DNA of 48,436 nt from an uncultured Clostridium sp. (GCA_946414595.1 CAMKPE010000011.1:1-48436); one strand, 5' to 3'. Shown: positions 31,776 to 41,256, counted from the first letter of the stretch. Program-made: numbers and translations. Notes: generated by a model from the sequence alone, not told the origin.

Positions 31776-33218
31776 TTGATAAAAGTGTTCAATAATAATT
31801 ATATGAACACTTTTTTATTTACAAAAAATATTACATTTAATAACAAGACTTTAGATAAGTATCAAACAAAAGCAGTGCTATGTAAAAAGGATAATTATTT
31901 GATAATTGCAGGAGCAGGTAGTGGTAAGACTCTTACTATTGCAGCTAGAATTAAATACCTTTTGGATAACAATGTTAAAGAAAGAGAAATATTATGTATA
32001 TCATTTACTAATGAAACAGTTAATTCAATTAAGAACACTTTAATTAATAATCTTATAAATGTAGATGTAATGACATTTCATAAACTAGCATTAAGAATAC
32101 TTAATAACACTTTTAATATTGCTTCCCAAGATTTATTAGAATACATAACAGGAGAATTCTTTGAATCAATTATTTACCATGATAATATTTATAAGATACT
32201 TGAATATATAGAAAATAGAAATAATCTTAAGCAGACTATTATTACTTTTATAATGCATATGAAATCATTAAATCTTGAAGAAGCTTTTTTATATAAATTA
32301 ATAAATGATAGAAATATTTATATAGATGATAAGTTATATCTAGTTTTAATATTAAAAGTTTATTTAATATATAAAGAAGAACTTAATAGTGAACAAAAGA
32401 TAGATTTTGATGACATGATTAATTTATCTTTTAAGAAAGTTGAAGATTTGGAATACTTTCCATATAAGTACATCATAATTGATGAATATCAAGATACATC
32501 AATTTGTAAATATAGACTTATTAAAGCACTTGTGGATAAATTCAAAATACATTTAACTTCAGTAGGAGATGACTACCAATCAATTTATGCTTTCACTGGA
32601 TGCAATTTATCGCTATTTACAAAATATAAAAAATACTTTCCTAATTCTAAAATAGTAAAACTTAAATACACATATAGGAATCCTAACGATATTGTACAGA
32701 TATCTAAAAGATTTGTTATGAAGAATAAAAATCAAATAAATAAAAGATTAAAGACTAATAAATATATTGATAATGCTATTACAATTGTATATTCAAATAG
32801 TGATAGAGAGGCTTTAGAATATCTTTTTAAAGACATAGATAATGTTATGATTCTTGGAAGAAATAATAAAGATATAGAAGGTAATTATGAAGATCTTACT
32901 CAAGATAAGAGTGTGAGATTTCTTACTGTTCATAAATCAAAAGGCCTTGAAGAAAATAATGTAATAATTCTTAATGTAATAGATGATACTTTAGGGTTTC
33001 CTAATAAGATAAATGATAATAGAGTATTAAGATACATTAAAGATGAAGATAACTTAGAAAGTGAAAGAAGACTCTTTTATGTTGCATTAACAAGAGCAAG
33101 AGAAAAGGTGTTTATATTAACAAGAAGAAATAGAGAATCTATATTTGTTAAAGAATTAATTAAAGAGTTTAAATATAAAATAAAAATAATATCTTTAGAC
33201 CAAAAAAACTTTAAATAA
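31776..33218 (+). CDS. Short UvrD/PcrA-like superfamily I helicase
   Basis: 480-aa DNA helicase/ATPase, much shorter than UvrD or PcrA (about 720 aa), so the 1B/2B insert domains must be reduced. Q motif LDKYQTKAV, Walker A AGAGSGKT (45-52), motif Ia FTNETV, Walker B IIDEYQDTS, motif III GDDYQSIYAF, motif V TVHKSKGLEENNVI and motif VI FYVALTRARE are all present. The start is unsure: TTG 31776 has AAGGAA close upstream, while ATG 31803 (residue 10) lies in the 3' arm of a hairpin and has no ribosome site. Role unknown; repair or recombination is likely. Confidence 0.82.
   Translation: MIKVFNNNYMNTFLFTKNITFNNKTLDKYQTKAVLCKKDNYLIIAGAGSGKTLTIAARIKYLLDNNVKEREILCISFTNETVNSIKNTLINNLINVDVMTFHKLALRILNNTFNIASQDLLEYITGEFFESIIYHDNIYKILEYIENRNNLKQTIITFIMHMKSLNLEEAFLYKLINDRNIYIDDKLYLVLILKVYLIYKEELNSEQKIDFDDMINLSFKKVEDLEYFPYKYIIIDEYQDTSICKYRLIKALVDKFKIHLTSVGDDYQSIYAFTGCNLSLFTKYKKYFPNSKIVKLKYTYRNPNDIVQISKRFVMKNKNQINKRLKTNKYIDNAITIVYSNSDREALEYLFKDIDNVMILGRNNKDIEGNYEDLTQDKSVRFLTVHKSKGLEENNVIILNVIDDTLGFPNKINDNRVLRYIKDEDNLESERRLFYVALTRAREKVFILTRRNRESIFVKELIKEFKYKIKIISLDQKNFK
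31781..31816 (+). terminator. Terminator-like hairpin over the helicase start
   Basis: Eleven-base-pair stem AAAAGTGTTCA/TGAACACTTTT, 12-base loop, T run to 31816. It is a convincing terminator for fic, yet it lies within the first codons of the helicase and contains its alternative ATG, so it may limit helicase expression. Confidence 0.7.
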
Positions 33219-33255
33219 TAACCTTAATAATATATAATTATTATAGAGGTGGCTT

Positions 33256-33954
33256 ATGAAAAAGTTAAAGAATAGTACAATACTTATGATAGCTGGCGCA
33301 GTATTTGTTTTAATAGGAGCGGTATTATATATTACTCAAAACAAAAATCAAGGGTATGTTAAAAATTCTAGTGACGTAATATCACAAGATGAAGCGGTAG
33401 CACTAGCAAATGAAACAACATTAAAAATAATTGATATATACGAAGATCCAACTTCAGTTTTTAAAGTAGAAGAGACTAAAAAAGAAGAGCCAAAGATTGA
33501 AGAGAAAACTGAAGAAAACGAAGAAAAAAATAAAGAAGAACCAAAGGAAGAAACTGAAGACCCTGAAAAGAAAACTGAACCAACAGAAGAGCCTAATGAA
33601 TATGAAGATTATTATGTAGTACTAAACTATGATGAAGTAGTCAAAGCAATGTTTACTGAAAACGGTATTAAAGAATTAGAAGAAACTACTTTTGATGGTA
33701 AGAACTTTATAATAAAGGATGAAGGAAAAGTATATCTATTAAAAGAAATCCCTGAAGATAATAGATATAAAGGAAATACTATTACAATTGGAACAACACA
33801 AGTATTAAAAGGATCTATAGCAAGTGAAATAACAATTACTACTTATAAATTAGAAGATGATATGTTAACATATTATGCAATAGTTAAAAACTTGTCATTA
33901 GTTAAAAAGGATGATAAATGGTTAGTGGATGGATTCTATTACAATAATAAGTAG
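33256..33954 (+). CDS. Membrane-anchored protein with Glu-rich linker, unknown
   Basis: 232 aa: basic N-terminus, one membrane segment (about 9-27), a short outside helix, an acidic Glu/Lys/Pro-rich linker (about 72-115) and a C-terminal domain of about 115 residues with alternating beta-like strands ending KWLVDGFYYNN. No family recognised. The GAGGTGG site precedes the ATG. A Tam41-like gene follows after eight bases, suggesting co-transcription and perhaps a link to lipid or envelope work. Confidence 0.6.
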   Translation: MKKLKNSTILMIAGAVFVLIGAVLYITQNKNQGYVKNSSDVISQDEAVALANETTLKIIDIYEDPTSVFKVEETKKEEPKIEEKTEENEEKNKEEPKEETEDPEKKTEPTEEPNEYEDYYVVLNYDEVVKAMFTENGIKELEETTFDGKNFIIKDEGKVYLLKEIPEDNRYKGNTITIGTTQVLKGSIASEITITTYKLEDDMLTYYAIVKNLSLVKKDDKWLVDGFYYNNK

Positions 33955-33962
33955 GTGGTATT

Positions 33963-34898
33963 ATGGGAAAAAATGACATTAGAGTAAGAATAACAAACTT
34001 TATTAAAACATTACCTGAAACAGTATCTGTTAAAGCATATGGTTCAAGTATAGCTTATCAAAGCGGATACAAGGAAAATGAAAAGAAACAAGTAGATTTA
34101 ATAGTAATAGTAAACGACATCAAAAAGTTTTATGAAGAAAACTTAAAAATGAATAGATATATGTATAAGTTTACTCCAAGACTTTATTTTAAACACGCTA
34201 AAAGTAAAAGTTTAAAAAAAGCTGCTGGTATTTGTTACACAACAGATATTAACTATGGTGAAGATACATATAAAATGGGTGTTATTGAAAAGAAGGATGT
34301 TTTAGATGATTTATTAAATTGGAAAACATTCTATATAGCAGGAAGATTCCAAAAAGAGATGTTTACTGCTCAAGTAGATGAAGAAATTGAAAAAGCAAAC
34401 GAAATAAATAAAAAGAATGCTATGACAATTGCACTTTTACTTTTAAAGAAAGAAGATCCAACACTTTTAGATTTATATGAACAAATCTGTTCATTATCTT
34501 ATATGGGGGATTCTAGAAAAAGTTTTAAAGCAGAGGATCCTAATAAGATTAAAAAACTTGCAAGTGGAAGTAAAGAACACTTTAATAAAGAGTTTAGAGA
34601 TAAATCAGATTTAATAAAAGTATCTAAAGATGAACATATAACAATTGATTATAAAGAAACTTTAAAGTATATTAAGTTTTTACCTGATGATTTAAAAAAC
34701 AAAATTATGGAAAATACTGAAGGTAAACTTGATATGGAGCATATTGAAGAAATAAGAAAATCAATTGAAGAGTATTTAACAGAAATTATTAAAAAATCAA
34801 GTTTAGGTCAAACTAAAAAAGGTATATTAACAACTGGACCAAAGAACTCACTTGTTTATGCTTTAAGAAAACTTAAAAAAGGAAGAAAAAAACAATAG
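33963..34898 (+). CDS. Tam41-like CDP-diacylglycerol synthase (phosphatidate cytidylyltransferase)
   Basis: 311-aa protein resembling mitochondrial Tam41/Mmp37, which makes CDP-diacylglycerol from phosphatidic acid and CTP for phosphatidylglycerol and cardiolipin. The N-terminal nucleotidyltransferase core has AYGSSIAYQSG (25-35) followed by VDLIVIV with Asp45, and FYEENLKMN matches the family's W/F-x-x-x-N-L region. The hallmark comes next: YKMGVIEKKDVLDDLLNW then FYIAGRFQK (123-131). A charged helical C-terminus with GPKNSLVYALRKLKKG ends the protein and may touch the membrane. It lacks membrane helices, unlike CdsA. It is a convincing bacterial homologue, though activity is inferred from family membership. 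Confidence 0.82.
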   Translation: MGKNDIRVRITNFIKTLPETVSVKAYGSSIAYQSGYKENEKKQVDLIVIVNDIKKFYEENLKMNRYMYKFTPRLYFKHAKSKSLKKAAGICYTTDINYGEDTYKMGVIEKKDVLDDLLNWKTFYIAGRFQKEMFTAQVDEEIEKANEINKKNAMTIALLLLKKEDPTLLDLYEQICSLSYMGDSRKSFKAEDPNKIKKLASGSKEHFNKEFRDKSDLIKVSKDEHITIDYKETLKYIKFLPDDLKNKIMENTEGKLDMEHIEEIRKSIEEYLTEIIKKSSLGQTKKGILTTGPKNSLVYALRKLKKGRKKQ

Positions 34899-34913
34899 TA
34901 AAGAAGGTGTTCT

Positions 34914-36146
34914 ATGGAAACATTTGTATACAAATGTCCTAACTGTGGTGGTAAAACCAGTTACATAGACAACAAGTGGCATTGTGAGTATTGTGGTAAT
35001 CAATATGATGCTTTGTTTAAAACGGAAAAAGAAGAAACATTGCCACAATATAACAATGAACCAATAACATTATATTGTTATCATTGTGCATCTTGTAATC
35101 ATAGAGTTATAAGTTCAGAAGAAAATGGTGCTAATTGTTCAAAGTGTGGTGCATTTACTGCTGAAGGAAAAAAGCCTCTTGTTGTATCTGGTGTTATTGA
35201 TTTAACATTAACAAAAACAGAAGCAGAGATTGAATTAAGAAAAGAAGCAAAGAAATATGATCAACAATTATTTAACTATGATTTAAAACTTCAATATTTC
35301 AATTGCGATTTATATAATGGGTTTGTAAAAATATCATACGATAACATTAGTGAAAAATTTTTCTTTGTAAACTTGTTAATTCCAAACATAGAATATGAAG
35401 ATTATAGATTTATGTATGAAGTAGGTAATATTGGAATAACTGACATTATGACTTTAAATGAAAATAAAGATAATAATACTAGTAGTTCAATTATTCTTCA
35501 TGCAGACGATATAAATAACTTAAATGATTTTAATTATGAGCAAGATATAGTTAATGAATGTATAAAATCTTTTGCAAGAAAGAATAAAGTTAATGACATT
35601 CAATCATTAACAATTGAAAAAAACTTTAAAATAAGTGATGGTATATTTATCCCAATGTATGTTAGTGAAAGTACAGTTGATGGTACAGTATATCGCCATT
35701 ATGTGTATGGTAATAGAAAAATCTGTAAATATAAAAAGAATATTTTCAATGCTACAGTACAAGATAGAACGATTATTGAATTACCAAGTGTTCCTAACGC
35801 TAGAAAGAAAGCTAAATTGTCATACTTTCTTTCTTCTATATCACCAAAGACATTTGTTATTTTATTATTTATATTTTTCTATGCAATTTCTGATACGATT
35901 GGAGCATCAGTTCAAGATCCAAAAACATCAAACTTTGCAAAGAAAGTGTGTATAGCAGATTTCATATTGGCAGTAATATTGTTGATAATTAACTTTGTTT
36001 ACCATAATAAATATAATTATTATGAGAAAGCCATAAAAATGAATAAAGAAGATTATTTTGATCAAATAATTAATAATTCTAATTACGTAAAGATTATTAA
36101 TGTAAGATCTTTTAAAAGTGCACAATTTATAAAGGTGAACAAATGA
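34914..36146 (+). CDS. Double zinc-ribbon membrane protein (first of three)
   Basis: 410 aa. Two N-terminal zinc ribbons: Cys8/Cys11 with Cys24/Cys27, then Cys58/Cys61 (plus Cys55) with Cys75/Cys78. A mixed region of about 220 residues follows, and two membrane helices at 312-331 and 345-364 end in a charged cytoplasmic tail. Function unknown; TFIIB-type zinc-ribbon membrane proteins of this kind are common in Bacillota and uncharacterised. It ends in TGA, and the next zinc-ribbon gene begins inside that stop (four-base overlap), so they are translationally coupled. AGAAGGTG precedes the ATG. Confidence 0.7.
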   Translation: METFVYKCPNCGGKTSYIDNKWHCEYCGNQYDALFKTEKEETLPQYNNEPITLYCYHCASCNHRVISSEENGANCSKCGAFTAEGKKPLVVSGVIDLTLTKTEAEIELRKEAKKYDQQLFNYDLKLQYFNCDLYNGFVKISYDNISEKFFFVNLLIPNIEYEDYRFMYEVGNIGITDIMTLNENKDNNTSSSIILHADDINNLNDFNYEQDIVNECIKSFARKNKVNDIQSLTIEKNFKISDGIFIPMYVSESTVDGTVYRHYVYGNRKICKYKKNIFNATVQDRTIIELPSVPNARKKAKLSYFLSSISPKTFVILLFIFFYAISDTIGASVQDPKTSNFAKKVCIADFILAVILLIINFVYHNKYNYYEKAIKMNKEDYFDQIINNSNYVKIINVRSFKSAQFIKVNK

Positions 36147-37102
36147 AAGCGTATGTATGTAATTCATGTGGAGCAGAGTTATTATTAAACGATGAAGCAA
36201 CATTTACAACATGCTTATATTGTGGAAATAACATTGCAATCACAACTAAAGAAATAAGTGATTTAAATATCAAAAAAATAATTCCATTTACAATAGATAA
36301 AGAAGAAGCAATTCAAAACTTTGGATATCTATTACGCGATAAAATAATCGATGCAAAGAAAGTATATGTTCCAGTAAGATTTTGCAGCTTTGATTTCGAT
36401 TATTTAATGTTTTTCGAATACTGTGAAACTGATTCTGATGGAGATACAACATATCATAATTCGGAAGACTTATTAGATGGGATTGTTAAAGAAAATATAT
36501 TATTTGGAAAAAGTAAAGTAAATGAAATTTATTATGAGAATGAACTTAGAAATCAAGAAAGGTTAGATTTTGATCCAATATTATTAAAAGATGTTTCTAT
36601 TGAGTATACTGAATTATTATCTTCTGATGAAATAAGAGCAAAAATAGAAAGAGAACTAAATGCATATTGCAAATTCAAAATGTCTAGATCTATTACAAAA
36701 ATATATTCTAAGAATTTCTTTATTTCAAATTTAAATATAGATCCATTTACAACATTGATACCTGTGTATATAATAAAAACTGCTAATGGATTTATTTATA
36801 ATATTCCAGGAATTAAGATTGATGTTACATCTGAAAGAATGAAGTTTAGAAGACGTGTTATTGGTTTCATATTATTTTTTATAATACTAACAATTTTCCT
36901 ATATAATGTAATACATTCAAATAATGATGGTTTATATGAATCTTCGATGGGCGATTCATATTTGTTCATTGCGATTCTTATCCCTATGATTTTTTTGTTG
37001 GGAAGGCTATATGCTCGAAGACCAAAAATAAAAACAGATAGATTTACAAATTATAGTTATAAAAGATATGAATTTGGAAGTAAAAGAAAGAAAATAAAGT
37101 AA
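36143..37102 (+). CDS. Zinc-ribbon membrane protein (second of three)
   Basis: 319 aa with one N-terminal zinc ribbon (Cys6/Cys9 and Cys24/Cys27). KIIPFTIDKEEAIQNF follows, a stretch shared with the third zinc-ribbon protein (DYIIPFKKNKDECINNY). Two C-terminal membrane helices (about 235-257 and 271-290) and a basic tail end it. Its start overlaps the upstream gene's stop by four bases, with AAGGTG as ribosome site. The family is uncharacterised; a membrane-associated complex with its neighbours is plausible. Confidence 0.7.
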   Translation: MKAYVCNSCGAELLLNDEATFTTCLYCGNNIAITTKEISDLNIKKIIPFTIDKEEAIQNFGYLLRDKIIDAKKVYVPVRFCSFDFDYLMFFEYCETDSDGDTTYHNSEDLLDGIVKENILFGKSKVNEIYYENELRNQERLDFDPILLKDVSIEYTELLSSDEIRAKIERELNAYCKFKMSRSITKIYSKNFFISNLNIDPFTTLIPVYIIKTANGFIYNIPGIKIDVTSERMKFRRRVIGFILFFIILTIFLYNVIHSNNDGLYESSMGDSYLFIAILIPMIFLLGRLYARRPKIKTDRFTNYSYKRYEFGSKRKKIK

Positions 37103-37114
37103 GAAGGTGAAACT

Positions 37115-38722
37115 ATGAAAAAAATTAACAAAAGACATATCATTAACATTTTAATTACATTAGCATTAGCATTTATAACGTTCTACATATTTTTACCACC
37201 ATTAAACTTCCGTACAATGGATTTCTGGATATATATCATATTTATATATATCGTGTACTTAATGCTAAGCTTTGTATCATTCGTGGGATACGCTTCATTA
37301 AAGGGTGATATAAAATCTATTAAATTATCTAAGACATATAAGATTATGATAGGAGTAATCCCAGGAATCTTTGTATTAATCTTACTTGTTAATATAGTCC
37401 TTTCTCCAATGTTTAATTCTAAAGGCTACGCTAACAGAATTAAAATTGTAGAAGGTAAAAAGTTTGAAGAAGAAGTAAGAGAAGTTGATTTCAACAAAGT
37501 TCCATTACTAGATAAAGCATCAACACAAAAGATTGGTGATAGAGTAATGGGAGAAATGACTGACTTAGTATCACAATATAGAGTATCTGATTTATATACT
37601 CAAATTAACTACAATAATAATATTGTAAGAGTAACACCACTTGAATATGCTGGTATGATTAAGTACTTTACTAATAGAGGTACTGGTATTACTGGTTATA
37701 TCATTGTTGATTCAGTTACTGGTAAAGCAGAACTAGTAAGGCTAGAAAAAGGTATGAAATATATGCCATCTGCAATGTTTAATGAAAACTTATATCGTAA
37801 ATTGAGATTTGATTATCCAACAGAAATATTTGGAGATGAAAACTTTGAATTAGATAATGATGGTAATCCATATTGGGTAGTTCCAACAATTAAATATAGT
37901 GGAGTTGGGCTAAAAGAAGAAATCAATGGTGTAGTTATTTTAGATCCTATTACAGGTGATTCTAAAAAATATTCAGTAGAAGAAGTACCAACTTGGGTAG
38001 ACCATGTTTATAGTGCTGACCTTATAATGGAACAAGTTAATGACTGGGGAAAATATAATGGTGGTTTCTTAAATAGTATGTTTGGACAAAAGAATGTTGT
38101 AGCAACAACTGAAGGATATAACTATTTAATTCAAGATGATGATGTTTACTTATATACAGGTATTACATCAGTTGCAAGTGATGAATCTAACTTGGGATTT
38201 ATTCTTACAAATATGAGAACAAAAGAAACAAATTATTACTTAATACCAGGAGCAGAAGAGTTCTCTGCAATGGCAAGTGCTGAAGGTCAAGTACAACAAA
38301 TGCATTACACTGCGACATTCCCATTGTTAATTAACTTAAATGGAAAAGCAACATATTTGATGTCATTAAAAGATAATGCTGGACTTGTTAAAATGTATGC
38401 TTTCGTAGATGTACAAAACTATCAAAAAGTAGTTGTTACTGATGCTAACGAAGGGATTGAAAAAGCAAAAGACAATTATCTAAAAAATAGTGGAATATCA
38501 TCACAAAAAGTATTAACAACAGAAAAGATAAAAATTAAGTCAATAACTCCAACAATGATTGATGGTACAACATACTACTATATTGAATCATCTGACAATA
38601 GAAAGTTTAGAGCATCAATAAAAGTGGATGAAGCAAGATTACCATTCTTGAAGGTAGGAGAAGAGATAACAATTCATCATAACGATGGAGAAAAAATTAA
38701 AGAAATATCAAAGATAGAATAA
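37115..38722 (+). CDS. Multi-pass membrane protein with large extracytoplasmic domain, unknown
   Basis: 535 aa with three membrane helices in the first 110 residues (about 9-29, 36-62, 76-99). The rest is a soluble, probably outside, domain. Two stretches look alike (GYIIVDSVTGKAELV and GVVILDPITGDSKKYSV) and resemble PepSY-type repeats, but this is only a visual match. No catalytic motif is seen. It ends in a terminator and is the last gene of the unit that includes the Tam41-like and first two zinc-ribbon genes. GAAGGTG precedes the ATG. Confidence 0.6.
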   Translation: MKKINKRHIINILITLALAFITFYIFLPPLNFRTMDFWIYIIFIYIVYLMLSFVSFVGYASLKGDIKSIKLSKTYKIMIGVIPGIFVLILLVNIVLSPMFNSKGYANRIKIVEGKKFEEEVREVDFNKVPLLDKASTQKIGDRVMGEMTDLVSQYRVSDLYTQINYNNNIVRVTPLEYAGMIKYFTNRGTGITGYIIVDSVTGKAELVRLEKGMKYMPSAMFNENLYRKLRFDYPTEIFGDENFELDNDGNPYWVVPTIKYSGVGLKEEINGVVILDPITGDSKKYSVEEVPTWVDHVYSADLIMEQVNDWGKYNGGFLNSMFGQKNVVATTEGYNYLIQDDDVYLYTGITSVASDESNLGFILTNMRTKETNYYLIPGAEEFSAMASAEGQVQQMHYTATFPLLINLNGKATYLMSLKDNAGLVKMYAFVDVQNYQKVVVTDANEGIEKAKDNYLKNSGISSQKVLTTEKIKIKSITPTMIDGTTYYYIESSDNRKFRASIKVDEARLPFLKVGEEITIHHNDGEKIKEISKIE

Positions 38723-38748
38723 ACTCTAACATAGTTAGAGTTTTTTTT
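38721..38748 (+). terminator. Terminator of the Tam41/zinc-ribbon unit
   Basis: AAACTCTAAC/GTTAGAGTTT stem with ATA loop, then T run. Confidence 0.88.
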
Positions 38749-38802
38749 ACGTAAAATATCTTTTCTTTTAATTTATGTCTATTTTTTATTCTAATTTTTT
38801 GA

Positions 38803-38808
38803 TAAAAT
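38803..38808 (+). promoter_or_regulatory. -10 box for the third zinc-ribbon gene
   Basis: TAAAAT with TGA upstream (extended -10); the -35 region is T-rich without a clear match. It lies 15 bases before the ATG. Confidence 0.45.
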
Positions 38809-38823
38809 GAGTATGGTGATATT

Positions 38824-40341
38824 ATGATAAAATGTCCAAATTGTAGTGCGGAATTAAAATATGATGTTGATTCACAATCAGTCACTTGTGAGTATTGTGG
38901 GTCAAAGTTTAATCCAAAAGAATTAAACACAACAGTTAAAAAAGCTGGAGAAATGGATGATTATGATCCTGATCGTGTCATTGAAGGAAAAAGTTATACT
39001 TGCTCTCAATGTGGAGCTAAACTTTTAACATTTGATGAAACAGCAATTACATTCTGTAGTTATTGTGGATCACAGGCAATGATTGAGTCAAAAATGATGA
39101 AAACCAATATGCCTGATTACATTATTCCATTTAAGAAAAACAAAGATGAATGTATAAATAATTATAAAAAGAAATTATCAAAAGCCATTTTTGCACCTAA
39201 CTATATGAAATCTGAAATAGTTGTAAGCAAATTTAGAGGAATATATATGCCTTACTGTATTTATACATTAGGTAAAAAAGGTAATATTGAAAATAAAGGA
39301 AGCAAATTTAAAAAACGTCGTGGTGACTATGATTATTATGATGATTATAGAATAGATGCAGATATAGATGCTGAATATAGTGGAATCTCTTATGATTTGG
39401 TTTCAAAGTTCTATGATCAATATAGTCAAGCAATTCCATTTAATCATAAAGAAATGGAACCATTTAACGCTAACTATTTAACAGGGTTCTATGCAGATAC
39501 AAAAGATGTAACAAATAACATTTATGATGGAGAAGTAACTAGTATAGTACGTAATAATACAACTAGTTATCTAAGTCAAAGAAGAGAATTTAGAAAATAT
39601 GGATGTTCTTCTCCAGTAGCAAACTTAGATATTACTGAAAGGAAAATGGGGATGTTCCCAATATATTTCTTAGCAATAAGAGATAAAGATGAACAACATG
39701 TGCATTATGCAGTTATAAATGGTCAAACTGGTAAAGTTGCAATGGACTTACCAATTGATTTCAAGAAATACATAATAGCTTCAATTATATTAACAATACC
39801 AGTTTTCTTATTATTTGAATTGTCATTATTCTTAATACCAAGTGTAGTAGTAGGAATAGCAATAGCATTTTCACTAATTAGTATGATTATTTCTAATTCA
39901 CAATTAAATAAAGTATATGAAAAAGAACATCATACAGATGACAAAGGATTCGTGTCAGCAAATGAAAAGAAAGCAGCACAAGAGAAAGAAAAAGAAGAAT
40001 CTAAAAATGAAGATAAAAAAGATGCAGTAATAACAGAGAAGAAAGAAGTTAATGCAATTAAATTCACATTATCTGCTAACAAAGATAGAACAAAAAAGAA
40101 AGCTAAATATCCATTTATGGAAAAGATTACTAAATATCTATATAAACAAATAATTGCAGTAATAATTGGATTTTTAGTACTAGCAGCTAATCCGGTTCAT
40201 GACTACTATTATTATGGCGCAGCAATAATCTCATTTGCATTAACAACATGGGCTTTCCGTGATCTAGTTAAAGAACATAATTTATTGGTATCAAATAAAT
40301 TACCACAATTAGAAAAAAGAGGTGGTGATGAACATGAGTAA
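38824..40341 (+). CDS. Double zinc-ribbon membrane protein (third of three)
   Basis: 505 aa. Two zinc ribbons: Cys4/Cys7 with Cys22/Cys25 and Cys60/Cys63 with Cys78/Cys81. DYIIPFKKNKDECINNY follows, shared with the second zinc-ribbon protein. FRGIYMPYCIYTL is a beta-rich element typical of these TFIIB-type zinc-ribbon proteins. Membrane helices lie at about 318-360 (a hairpin) and 443-483, separated by a Lys/Glu-rich loop. Function unknown. It has its own extended -10 and GGTGAT. The TPM-domain gene starts eight bases before its stop, so the two products are probably made together. Confidence 0.72.
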   Translation: MIKCPNCSAELKYDVDSQSVTCEYCGSKFNPKELNTTVKKAGEMDDYDPDRVIEGKSYTCSQCGAKLLTFDETAITFCSYCGSQAMIESKMMKTNMPDYIIPFKKNKDECINNYKKKLSKAIFAPNYMKSEIVVSKFRGIYMPYCIYTLGKKGNIENKGSKFKKRRGDYDYYDDYRIDADIDAEYSGISYDLVSKFYDQYSQAIPFNHKEMEPFNANYLTGFYADTKDVTNNIYDGEVTSIVRNNTTSYLSQRREFRKYGCSSPVANLDITERKMGMFPIYFLAIRDKDEQHVHYAVINGQTGKVAMDLPIDFKKYIIASIILTIPVFLLFELSLFLIPSVVVGIAIAFSLISMIISNSQLNKVYEKEHHTDDKGFVSANEKKAAQEKEKEESKNEDKKDAVITEKKEVNAIKFTLSANKDRTKKKAKYPFMEKITKYLYKQIIAVIIGFLVLAANPVHDYYYYGAAIISFALTTWAFRDLVKEHNLLVSNKLPQLEKRGGDEHE

Positions 40342-41212
40342 AAAACTAATTAAATTATTTGCAATATTACTTTTATTAACAGCAGTAACAAAAGTACATG
40401 CGCTTGAAGGTGAAGAAGATACTGAATTAGTTGATGAAAGTGAACAAACAGAAATTGTCGATAAAGAAGAAGACAATGCTGAAGGAACTGAAGAAGATGA
40501 AGAACCAGTCGAAACAACTGGTAATTATGTAAATAAAGATACACAATATGCATTAGAAATAATTGATGAAGCAGATTTATTTACTAGTGATGAAGAAGAA
40601 AAACTAAGAGATCAAATGACTGAACTTACTAAGTATGGAAACATTATTTTAATAACATTAAAGTCTAACTATACATCAACAAGTAGTTATGCAAGTCAAT
40701 ATTATAAAAGTAAATATGGAACACAAAGTGGTTCGGTTCTAATAATTGATATGGATAATAGAAAAATATATATATTCTCTGATGGTGCAAATTATAGAAT
40801 AATAACAGGTCGTAAAGCAACATCAATAACAGATAATGTATATACATATGCAACTAATGAACATTATTATGAATGTGCAAAAGAAGCTTTATCACAAATG
40901 AAAACATTATTAGAAGGTGGAAAGATTGCAGAACCAATGAGACATATAAGTAACTTGGTATTTGCAATTACAGCAGCATTCTCATTAAACTTCTTATTTG
41001 TATTATTCTGTTCAACAATTAGAAAAGCAAGCAATAAAGAAGTATTAAATAACTGTAACATAAAGTTCGAAATAGGAACTATTGAAGGTACAGTAATTGG
41101 AGAACACAGAGTTTATAATCCACACACAGAATCTTCTGGAGGAGGATTCAGCGGTGGCGGTGGAGGAGGCGGAGGTGGCTCTTCCGGAGGCGGAGGAGGA
41201 CACAGCTTCTAA
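40334..41212 (+). CDS. Exported TPM-domain membrane protein with Gly-rich tail
   Basis: 292 aa: cleavable signal (MSKKLIKLFAILLLL, cleavage after VHA near 23), acidic spacer (24-65), TPM domain (about 70-205, with YALEIIDEADLFTSDEEEKL and GSVLIIDMDNRKIYIFSDG), one membrane helix (about 211-227) and a C-terminal Gly/Ser tail ending in HSF. This is the YgcG/TPM layout; the domain is known in a thylakoid photosystem II assembly phosphatase and in membrane-quality-control proteins. ATG 40334 is preferred because AGAGGTGGTGA lies upstream; the in-frame ATG 40322 overlaps that site. The Gly tail is coded by GC-rich codons that stand out from the AT-rich surroundings. Confidence 0.82.
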   Translation: MSKKLIKLFAILLLLTAVTKVHALEGEEDTELVDESEQTEIVDKEEDNAEGTEEDEEPVETTGNYVNKDTQYALEIIDEADLFTSDEEEKLRDQMTELTKYGNIILITLKSNYTSTSSYASQYYKSKYGTQSGSVLIIDMDNRKIYIFSDGANYRIITGRKATSITDNVYTYATNEHYYECAKEALSQMKTLLEGGKIAEPMRHISNLVFAITAAFSLNFLFVLFCSTIRKASNKEVLNNCNIKFEIGTIEGTVIGEHRVYNPHTESSGGGFSGGGGGGGGGSSGGGGGHSF

Positions 41213-41223
41213 CAAACACATAA

Positions 41224-41256
41224 AAAAAGAACTTAGATTTCTAAGTTCTTTTTATT
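41224..41256. terminator. Bidirectional terminator between TPM gene and LtaS-like gene
   Basis: AAAAAGAACTTAG/CTAAGTTCTTTTT stem (13 base pairs) with ATTT loop; A-run and T-run on the two sides. The minus-strand stop codon lies at its edge. Confidence 0.88.

Noticed and set aside
35635..35955. 106-codon frame inside the first zinc-ribbon gene
   Set aside because: Out-of-frame overlap with a well-supported gene and no ribosome site.
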